A program made the translations under genes and the position numbers. A DNA stretch of 41,874 nt from Xanthobacteraceae bacterium (lineage in GTDB: Bacteria; Pseudomonadota; Alphaproteobacteria; Rhizobiales; Xanthobacteraceae). Where the stretch lies: assembly GCA_030041005.1 (NCBI GenBank), contig JASHOR010000084.1, positions 1 to 41,874 on the forward strand. The letters are read 5' to 3'. Every line of letters begins with the position of its first letter. The stretch's first letter is position 1. This document shows, in pieces, positions 35,464 to 41,874 of the stretch. The notes below the pieces were generated by a model that was not told the origin of the DNA, ran no database searches, and worked only from the letters and a program-made list of their open reading frames with translations.

Positions 35464-38178
35464 ATGGACCTCGTACTGGTAGAATCGCCCGCCAAGGCGA
35501 AGACGATCAATAAATATCTGGGCCGCGGCTACGAAGTCATGGCCTCGTACGGTCACGTCCGCGACTTGCCAGCCAAGAGCGGTTCCGTCGACCCGGATGC
35601 CGATTTTCGCATGCTGTGGGAGGTCGATCCCAAAGCGCTGAAACGGCTCAACGACATCGTCCGTGCGGTCAAGGACGCCGGCAAGCTCATTCTTGCGACC
35701 GACCCGGATCGCGAGGGCGAGGCCATCTCCTGGCACGTGCTTGAGCTGCTCAAGCAAAGGAAGGCGCTCCACGGACAGCCGATCCAGCGCGTCGTGTTCA
35801 ACGCCATCACCAAGCAGGCGGTGACCGAGGCGATGCGGCAGCCGCGCGGAATCGATCAGTCGCTGGTCGATGCCTACCTCGCCCGCCGCGCGCTCGATTA
35901 CCTGGTCGGCTTTACCCTGTCGCCGGTGCTCTGGCGCAAGCTGCCGGGCGCGCGTTCGGCCGGACGTGTGCAATCGGTGGCGCTCCGGCTCGTGTGCGAC
36001 CGCGAGCTGGAAATCGAAAAATTCGTCCGCCGGGAATATTGGTCTATCTTGGCGACACTGGCGACGCCACGCCAGGAGACTTTCCAGGCGCGGCTGACCG
36101 GCGCCGACGGCAAAAAATTGCAGCGCCTCGATATCGGGTCTGGCGCGGAAGCCGAGGCATTCAAGCAGGCGTTGGAGCAGGCGGCATTCACGGTAGCGGC
36201 CGTCGAGGCAAAACCGGTCAGGCGGCATCCGCAGCCGCCGTTCACCACCTCGACGCTGCAGCAGGAAGCAAGTCGCAAGTTCGGGTTTGCCCCGGCGCAT
36301 ACGATGCGCGTGGCGCAGCGGCTCTACGAGGGCGTCGACATCGACGGCGAGACCGTAGGCCTGATCACCTATATGCGCACCGATGGCGTGCAGATCGCCA
36401 ACGAAGCCATCGTCGCGGCGCGGCGCTTGATCGAAACCGACTACGGCGCGCGCTACGTTCCGTCATCGCCGCGCCACTACGAGACCAAGGCCAAGAACGC
36501 GCAGGAGGCGCACGAGGCGATCCGGCCGACCGATCTCGGCCGTCGCCCGCGGAACGCCCAGCGCTTTCTCGATGCCGATCAGGCCAAGCTCTATGAACTG
36601 ATCTGGTTGCGCACCATGGCCAGCCAGATGGAATCGGCCGAACTCGAGCGCACCACGGTCGACATAACGGCGAAAGTGGCCCAGCGCCTGCTCGAACTGC
36701 GCGCCACCGGGACGGTGATCAAATTCGACGGCTTCCTGACGCTCTATCAGGAAGGACGCGATGAGGACGCCGAGGACGAGGAATCGCGCCGGCTGCCGGA
36801 AATGAGCGCCGGCGAGCGGCTGGGCAAGCGTTCGATCGATGTCGAGCAGCATTTTACCGAACCGCCGCCGCGCTATTCCGAAGCCTCGTTGGTCAAACGC
36901 TTGGAAGAGCTGGGGATCGGTCGGCCCTCGACCTATGCATCGATCCTGCAGGTGCTCAAGGACCGCAAATACGTGCGCCTCGACAAGCGCCGGCTCCATC
37001 CGGAAGATCGCGGCCGCATCGTGGTCGCCTTCCTGGAAAGCTTCTTTGCCAAGTACGTCGAGTACGACTTCACCGCGGGGCTCGAGGAGCAGCTTGACCT
37101 GATCGCCAACAGCGAAATCCCCTGGCGCCAGGTGTTGCGCGACTTTTGGCGCGACTTCATCGGCGCAGTCGATGAAACCAAGGATTTGAAAATCTCGCAG
37201 GTGATCGACGCGCTCGATGCGCTGTTGGCGCCGCATCTGTTCCCGCCACGCGCCGACGGCAGCGATCCGCGCCAATGCCCGACCTGCGGCAGCGGGCGCT
37301 TGACGCTGAAGCTCTCCAAATACGGCGCCTTCATCGGCTGCTCGAATTATCCGGAATGTCGCTATACCCGACCGCTGTCGCTGCCGGCCGAGGGCGCAGC
37401 CGACATCGGCACCAAAAAACTCGGCGAAGACCCCGAGACCGGCCTCGAAGTGACATTGCGCAGCGGCCGTTTCGGCCCCTACGTGCAGCTCGGTGAATCC
37501 GTTGACGGCGAGAAGCCCAAGCGCGCCAGCCTGCCTAAAGGCATGACGCCCGACGAGGTCGACCTGTCGCGCGCATTGGCGCTGCTGCGGCTGCCGCGCG
37601 AGGTCGGCCGCCATCCCGAAGACGGCGAGCCGATCCGCGCCGGCATCGGCCGTTTCGGGCCCTACGTACAGCACGGCAAGACCTACGCAAATCTCGAAGC
37701 CGGCGACGATGTATTCACCATCGGCCTCAACCGAGCCGTTACTCTCATTGCGGAGAAGATCGCCAAAGGCCCGCGCTCGCGCCGTTTCGGCACCGATCCA
37801 GGACGCAATCTCGGCGAGCATCCGACCAAGGGCGGTCCGGTCGTGGCCAAGAATGGCCGCTATGGTCCTTATGTCAGCCACGCCGGGATCAATGCGACGT
37901 TGCCGCGTGATCGGACGCCGGAGACAGTCACGCTCGACGAAGCCGTCGCCTTGCTCGACGCCAGAGCCAATCGCGGCACGCCGGCCGCTCCACACGCCCG
38001 GCCGCGCAAGTCCGCGCGCGCCGCGCCAGGCGCGGCACGACCGGGAAAGCGCAACGCCGCTGACCGGCCCGCGGGCGAAAGACCCGCCGAACGAGGCAGT
38101 GCAAGACCGGCGGCAAGATCGAAGCGGCCGGCGGCGACGAAGAAATCCCAGCGCAAGACCACGCAAGCTGCCGAATAG
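35464..38178 (+). CDS. topA: DNA topoisomerase I
   Basis: The 904-residue product relaxes negative supercoils. The toprim domain starts with LVLVESPAKAKTINKYLG (Glu7) and has the DPDREGEA motif (Asp80, Asp82, Glu84). The active-site tyrosine is Tyr303 in GLITYMRTDG. A C-terminal zinc finger uses Cys605, 608, 626 and 632 (CPTCGSGRL... GCSNYPEC). Three repeats with GRFGPYVQ or GRYGPYVS near residues 668, 732 and 798 form the C-terminal DNA-binding repeats. The tail (about 840-904) is Ala-, Arg- and Lys-rich and probably disordered. All catalytic residues are intact. It precedes rnr by 48 bases, a common alphaproteobacterial order. Confidence 0.97.
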   Translation: MDLVLVESPAKAKTINKYLGRGYEVMASYGHVRDLPAKSGSVDPDADFRMLWEVDPKALKRLNDIVRAVKDAGKLILATDPDREGEAISWHVLELLKQRKALHGQPIQRVVFNAITKQAVTEAMRQPRGIDQSLVDAYLARRALDYLVGFTLSPVLWRKLPGARSAGRVQSVALRLVCDRELEIEKFVRREYWSILATLATPRQETFQARLTGADGKKLQRLDIGSGAEAEAFKQALEQAAFTVAAVEAKPVRRHPQPPFTTSTLQQEASRKFGFAPAHTMRVAQRLYEGVDIDGETVGLITYMRTDGVQIANEAIVAARRLIETDYGARYVPSSPRHYETKAKNAQEAHEAIRPTDLGRRPRNAQRFLDADQAKLYELIWLRTMASQMESAELERTTVDITAKVAQRLLELRATGTVIKFDGFLTLYQEGRDEDAEDEESRRLPEMSAGERLGKRSIDVEQHFTEPPPRYSEASLVKRLEELGIGRPSTYASILQVLKDRKYVRLDKRRLHPEDRGRIVVAFLESFFAKYVEYDFTAGLEEQLDLIANSEIPWRQVLRDFWRDFIGAVDETKDLKISQVIDALDALLAPHLFPPRADGSDPRQCPTCGSGRLTLKLSKYGAFIGCSNYPECRYTRPLSLPAEGAADIGTKKLGEDPETGLEVTLRSGRFGPYVQLGESVDGEKPKRASLPKGMTPDEVDLSRALALLRLPREVGRHPEDGEPIRAGIGRFGPYVQHGKTYANLEAGDDVFTIGLNRAVTLIAEKIAKGPRSRRFGTDPGRNLGEHPTKGGPVVAKNGRYGPYVSHAGINATLPRDRTPETVTLDEAVALLDARANRGTPAAPHARPRKSARAAPGAARPGKRNAADRPAGERPAERGSARPAARSKRPAATKKSQRKTTQAAE

Positions 38179-38226
38179 ATCCGACCCGATGGGCCGCTCG
38201 CAACCGATCAAGTCTGTGAGCGGCCG

Positions 38227-40464
38227 ATGAGACGAACCACGCTGCCCTCGCGCGAGGAACTCCTTGCCTTCATTCGCGAGCGAAGCGGCAACGTCGGCGC
38301 GCGTGAGATCGCGCAAGCCTTCGGCGCCAAGAACGCGGATCGTGCCGCCCTCAACCGCATGCTGCGCGAGCTGAGCGAAGAAGGCCACATTCGCCGGCAC
38401 CGCAAGCGGCTGCATCGGGCCGGGACGCTCCCGCCCGTCGTACTGGCCGATATTACCAGCCGCGATCCCGATGGCGAATTTCTGGCGCGCCCGACCGAAT
38501 GGGACGAACAAGCTCACGGCGCCGCGCCGCTCATCCGCGTTGTTGCCTCGCGCCGCGCCCACCCCAGCGAAATCGCCGGCATCGGCGATCGGGCACTGCT
38601 GCGCATCGAGCGATCGGGCGAACGAGAACCGAGCGGACGCGTCATCAAGCTCATCGATCGCGCCAAACACCGCGTGCTTGGCATCTTCCGCGGGCTTCCG
38701 GGCGGCGGCGGTCGTCTGGTGCCGATCGACAAGAAACAGCTCGGCCGCGAACTCGCGATCGCAGCCGCGGCGACCCGCGGCGCGATGGATGGGGATTTGG
38801 TTGCCGTGGATGTCGCCCGCCAGGGCCGGTTCGGCTTGCCGGGCGGTTCAGTCGTCGAACGGCTCGGCTCGATCAAAAGCGAGCGTGCAGTCAGCCTGAT
38901 CGCGATCCATGCGCACGGCATTCCCCAGGTCTTTTCCCGCGCGGCGCTCGCCGAAGAAAAGGCCGCGCGTCCGATCTCGCTCGCCAAGCATGACGAGACG
39001 CGGGAAGATTGGCGCGGCGTGCCGTTCGTCACCGTCGATCCGCCCGATGCCAAAGATCACGACGATGCCGTGCACGCCGTGCCGGATACCGATCCGCGCA
39101 ATGTCGGCGGCCATATCATCAGCGTCGCCATCGCCGACGTCGCCCATTATGTGCGGCCGGGCATAGCGCTCGATCGCGAAGCTGCGGAGCGCGGCAATTC
39201 GGTCTATTTCCCCGACCGTGTCGTGCCGATGCTGCCCGAGCGCATCTCCAACGACTTGTGTTCGCTGCGGCCTGACGAGGACCGCCCTGCACTGGCCGTA
39301 CGCATGGTGATCGGTGCCGACGGCCGCAAGCGCTCGCACAGCTTCCACCGGGTGTTGATCCGCTCCGCTGCGAGGCTGCATTACGAACAGGCACAACTCG
39401 CCATTTCCGGTCGGCCGGATGAGGTCACCGAACCTCTCGTCCACAGCGTTCTCCAGCCTCTCTACGCCGCCTACCGCGCGCTGCGCCGCGCGCGCGACGA
39501 GCGCGAGCCGCTCGATCTGGACGTTCCCGAGCGCAAGATCGTGCTCAAATCCGACGGGACGGTTGACCGGGTGATCATGCCGCAACGCCTGGAATCGCAT
39601 CGGCTGATCGAGGAGTTCATGATCCTCGCCAACGTTGCCGCCGCCGAAACCTGCGAACGCGCGCGCGTGCCGCTGGTCTACCGGGTGCATGACGAGCCGT
39701 CTCCGGAAAAGATCAACGCGTTGCGGGAATTTCTCGCCACGCTCGACATTTCGCTGCCGAAAGGCGGCGCGCTGCGCCCGGAGGCCTTCAACCGAATCCT
39801 GGCCCGCGTCAAAGGCCGCGAGATCGAGCGGCTGGTGAACGAAGTGGTGCTGCGCAGCCAGGCGCAGGCGGAATATTCGGCAAACAACTTCGGCCATTTC
39901 GGCCTCAATCTTCGCCGCTACGCGCATTTCACCTCGCCAATTCGCCGCTATGCCGACTTGATCGTGCACCGCGCGCTGATCCGCGCGCTCAAATACGGAT
40001 CGGACGGACTGCCGGACGACCTCGAAACGCCGGCGCTTGCCGAGATCGCCGCCAACATCTCTGCGACCGAGCGCCGTGCCATGAAGGCCGAGCGTGAGAC
40101 CGCCGACCGCTTGATTGCGCATTTTCTGGCCGACCGCGTCGGGGCGCTCTTCGACGGTCACATTTCGGGCGTCACCCGCGCCGGTCTGTTCGTGGAATTG
40201 GACGAGACCGGCGCCGACGGGTTCATCCCGGCGCGCACGATCGGCGACGAATATTTTCGCTTTGACGAACCCAGCCGCGCATTCGTCGGCCGGAGGCAGA
40301 CACATCGCCTCGGCGACGCGGTGACTGTCGAGCTGGTGGAAGCCGCCCCCGTCGCCGGCGCCTTGCGATTCAAGCTTGTGCGACATGCTTCCGGCGCGGC
40401 GCAACAGCCTGGACACAAGCCGCCGCCGCGGCGCAAAACCGGACCACGGCGGGCGCGGCACTGA
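38227..40464 (+). CDS. rnr: ribonuclease R
   Basis: The 745-residue product is a processive 3'-5' exoribonuclease of the RNase II/R family that degrades structured RNA. An N-terminal winged-helix part (about 1-70) and cold-shock-like domains precede the RNB domain, whose metal-binding motif is DPPDAKDHDDAVH (about 272-284). Then come HFTSPIRRYADLIVHRALI and a C-terminal S1 domain near residues 640-715 (GHISGVTRAGLFVELDETGA). The tail is basic. It is 48 bases after topA and 13 bases before the NUDIX gene, so they are probably co-transcribed. Confidence 0.96.
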   Translation: MRRTTLPSREELLAFIRERSGNVGAREIAQAFGAKNADRAALNRMLRELSEEGHIRRHRKRLHRAGTLPPVVLADITSRDPDGEFLARPTEWDEQAHGAAPLIRVVASRRAHPSEIAGIGDRALLRIERSGEREPSGRVIKLIDRAKHRVLGIFRGLPGGGGRLVPIDKKQLGRELAIAAAATRGAMDGDLVAVDVARQGRFGLPGGSVVERLGSIKSERAVSLIAIHAHGIPQVFSRAALAEEKAARPISLAKHDETREDWRGVPFVTVDPPDAKDHDDAVHAVPDTDPRNVGGHIISVAIADVAHYVRPGIALDREAAERGNSVYFPDRVVPMLPERISNDLCSLRPDEDRPALAVRMVIGADGRKRSHSFHRVLIRSAARLHYEQAQLAISGRPDEVTEPLVHSVLQPLYAAYRALRRARDEREPLDLDVPERKIVLKSDGTVDRVIMPQRLESHRLIEEFMILANVAAAETCERARVPLVYRVHDEPSPEKINALREFLATLDISLPKGGALRPEAFNRILARVKGREIERLVNEVVLRSQAQAEYSANNFGHFGLNLRRYAHFTSPIRRYADLIVHRALIRALKYGSDGLPDDLETPALAEIAANISATERRAMKAERETADRLIAHFLADRVGALFDGHISGVTRAGLFVELDETGADGFIPARTIGDEYFRFDEPSRAFVGRRQTHRLGDAVTVELVEAAPVAGALRFKLVRHASGAAQQPGHKPPPRRKTGPRRARH

Positions 40465-40477
40465 CAGGGGCGGAGCA

Positions 40478-41239
40478 ATGAGCGATCACATGATCGATCC
40501 AGGTGTCGCCGCGGATCGGGCCGAACGGCTGACTCGCACCATTCGCGATCAGACATTTCCCAACCTCAAGCCGCGGGATTCCGCGACGCTCATTCTCATC
40601 GATCAATCGGAACGGGTTCCCAAGGTGCTGCTCGGCCGCCGGCACGAGCGGCATCGTTTCATGCCCGGGAAATTCGTTTTTCCCGGAGGTCGTATCGAGC
40701 CGGCCGATCGGCTGATGACCGCGCTCGCGCCTTTGCACGAGCGCGATATTGCTCGCCTCATGCAGCGCGTGCAGCAGGCAAGTCGGACAAAAGCGGCGGG
40801 CTTCGCGTTGGCGGCGGTGCGCGAAACCTATGAGGAAACCGGTCTGATGCTTGGTGTCCGCACCGCGGCGCCGGCAAATGCGCCGCCGGGCGCCTGGGAG
40901 GCCTTTGCCAAGGCCGGCATTCTGCCCGATCTGAGCGCCGTTCATTTCATCGCCCGCGCGATCACCCCACCGAAGCGGCCGCTGCGCTTCGACAGCCGCT
41001 TCTTCGCCGCTGATGTTTCAACCGTGGCCGATCGCTCGAAGGGCTTCGTCGGTCCCGATGCGGAATTGGTTGAATTGGTTTGGCTGCCAATCGATCAGGC
41101 GCGCAGCCTCGATATGCCCGGCATTACCGCGGTCGTACTGGAGGAGCTCGCAGACCGTATCGCCGCCGGGATGAATCGCGACCTTCCAGTGCCGCTCTAT
41201 CGCATGCTGCACAAACGTTTCGTGCGCGAAATCCTTTGA
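40478..41239 (+). CDS. NUDIX hydrolase
   Basis: The 253-residue product has a NUDIX core. The Gly-rich beginning of the box is FPGGRIEPAD (68-77), and the catalytic helix RETYEETGL is at 115-123. The two parts are separated by about 30 more residues than in the canonical box, with helical sequence HERDIARLMQRVQQ between them. From memory this layout occurs in NUDT19-like coenzyme A diphosphatases. The substrate cannot be fixed. The start at 40478 has GGAG about 5 bases upstream. The frame is open further up into rnr. In related genomes a NUDIX gene often lies between rnr and rpmG, as here. Confidence 0.9.
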   Translation: MSDHMIDPGVAADRAERLTRTIRDQTFPNLKPRDSATLILIDQSERVPKVLLGRRHERHRFMPGKFVFPGGRIEPADRLMTALAPLHERDIARLMQRVQQASRTKAAGFALAAVRETYEETGLMLGVRTAAPANAPPGAWEAFAKAGILPDLSAVHFIARAITPPKRPLRFDSRFFAADVSTVADRSKGFVGPDAELVELVWLPIDQARSLDMPGITAVVLEELADRIAAGMNRDLPVPLYRMLHKRFVREIL

Positions 41240-41255
41240 TCGGCGTGCGGTTTCC

Positions 41256-41283
41256 TTGACATTGGTGGCCTGCCGACTAGTTT
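41256..41283 (+). promoter_or_regulatory. sigma-70-like promoter of rpmG
   Basis: TTGACA (41256-41261) and TAGTTT (41278-41283) are separated by 16 bases. The pair lies 36 bases before the rpmG ATG, so rpmG can be expressed separately from the NUDIX gene. The -35 box is a perfect match; the -10 box is a partial match. Confidence 0.55.
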
Positions 41284-41319
41284 GACGGCCAGCAACGCAT
41301 CGCCTTTGAGGTGACCCAC

Positions 41320-41487
41320 ATGGCCAAAGCGACCACGATCAAGGTCAAGCTGGTGTCGAGCGCCGACACCGGCTTCTATTATGTGACGCGAAAGAACTCG
41401 CGCACCATGACCGACAAGCTGGTGAAGAAGAAATACGATCCGGTGGCGAAAAAGCACGTCGAGTTTCGCGAAACGAAGATCAAGTAG
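41320..41487 (+). CDS. rpmG: 50S ribosomal protein L33
   Basis: The 55-residue product begins [20 protein letters not shown], followed by [20 protein letters not shown] and a basic end [10 protein letters not shown], which is the L33 signature. It has none of the zinc-binding cysteines, so it is the cysteine-free form usual in alphaproteobacteria. It is a component of the large ribosomal subunit. A weak GAGGTGA lies about 8 bases upstream. Confidence 0.97.
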   Translation: MAKATTIKVKLVSSADTGFYYVTRKNSRTMTDKLVKKKYDPVAKKHVEFRETKIK

Positions 41488-41874
41488 GACCGGCGTGACA
41501 GGTTTCGTGTTGGTTCGTTACGCTCGGCCTGTCATCCTCTGCCCGCGCTCCAGACCGATAGCCGGGCTTCGGGTCAAATAAGCCATCGAACTTCATCGGA
41601 TCAGTGAAGGAAGGGTGGCCGGCCGGGAACGGCGTCATGAGGAGGCCACTCGCACCGCTCCCGCGCCGGCCGAACCCCACGGACCCAGGAGATGCGGCGG
41701 ACCTGAGCACTCCGTAGGGTTGTTCAAAACTCAAGAGAGTCCGGGCCGCCGCCTGCGCGGGGCAAATCTTGTGGGTCCCGGCTGTGTTCGTTTGTCGACA
41801 AAAGCTATCTTACCCTGTGGAGAAAGCAACGGCCAAAATTTCGCCGCAAAACAGGTTTCGTGGATAACCACAAT
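41488..41874. other. 3' end of the window, no certain gene
   Basis: No recognisable gene is present in these 387 bases. A frame of 84 codons on the minus strand (41480-41734, with MTPFPAGHPSFTDPMKFDGL) has no family that I know and poorer third-position GC than its neighbours, so I do not call it a gene. An inverted repeat TGACAGG/CCTGTCA is at about 41499-41540. A perfect 12-base palindrome TTTGTCGACAAA is at 41791-41802. TGTGGAGAA (41816-41824) and CGTGGATAA (41859-41867) each differ by one base from an inverted DnaA box. This may be the upstream region of a gene beyond the window. Confidence 0.5.

Noticed and set aside
36463-38670. Open frame of 735 codons on the minus strand opposite topA and rnr
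   Set aside because: topA and rnr are certain from their catalytic motifs; this frame is their complement and has no recognisable domain.
38848-40461. Open frame of 537 codons on the minus strand opposite rnr
   Set aside because: It is an antisense shadow of a gene with complete RNB and S1 domains.
41480-41734. 84-codon frame on the minus strand after rpmG
   Set aside because: No family resemblance, weaker third-position GC bias than neighbours, and overlap with the rpmG end. It could be a gene remnant, but I cannot support it.
1-41874. CRISPR array, insertion-sequence transposase, prophage or toxin-antitoxin pair
   Set aside because: No regularly spaced repeats, transposase motifs, phage genes or paired small genes with toxin or antitoxin features were seen.

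Overview
The window is about 42 kb of GC-rich chromosome from an alphaproteobacterium, most likely a Hyphomicrobiales member related to Bradyrhizobium, Rhodopseudomonas or Pseudolabrys. This placement rests on gene order (a full nuo operon followed by birA, rnj and mce; dprA-topA-rnr-NUDIX-rpmG), on several Bug-type binding proteins, and on small proteins typical of that group. No plasmid, phage or insertion-sequence transposase gene is visible. It is inference from content, not from a database search.

Region 1 (1-18138, minus strand) is a compact respiratory complex I operon read from right to left: nuoA-B-C-[FlK-like thioesterase]-D-E-F-G-H-[88-residue membrane protein]-I-J-K-L-M-N. It continues with tight or overlapping junctions into birA and rnj, then mce and the first codons of one more gene. 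Two genes inside the operon are not complex I core subunits. One is a hot-dog thioesterase between nuoC and nuoD that keeps the Thr42/Glu50/His76 triad of fluoroacetyl-CoA thioesterase FlK. The other is a small two-helix protein between nuoH and nuoI.

Region 2 (18426-23962, plus strand) is an accessory catabolic or uptake cluster between the nuo operon and a tRNA-Asp gene: three Bug/TctC-type periplasmic binding proteins with no membrane partners, an alpha/beta hydrolase, a racemase/arylmalonate-decarboxylase-fold protein without the usual catalytic cysteine, and a cupin.

Region 3 (24114-30182) is a mixed stretch: tRNA-Asp, an HU protein, tRNA-Val, a small secreted cysteine-rich protein, a 66-residue protein, a DUF1127 protein, an orphan ModA-like binding protein, a PEBP protein, ruvX and an AidB-type acyl-CoA dehydrogenase.

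Region 4 (30305-41487, plus strand) is mostly housekeeping: pyrB, plsY, dprA, a lytic transglycosylase, topA, rnr, a NUDIX hydrolase and rpmG. The pyrB product is unusual. It is an enterobacterial-like aspartate carbamoyltransferase with a PyrI-type zinc domain fused at its C-terminus but no allosteric domain. The pyrC gene that I would expect next to it is absent.

Three related palindromic repeats of about 76-80 bp, plus one half copy, lie between genes at 25617-25760 and 31750-31917. Each has one arm with an extra TTT. In two cases the CTAG end of the repeat supplies the TAG stop codon of the adjacent gene. Two of them fill the whole pyrB-plsY gap.
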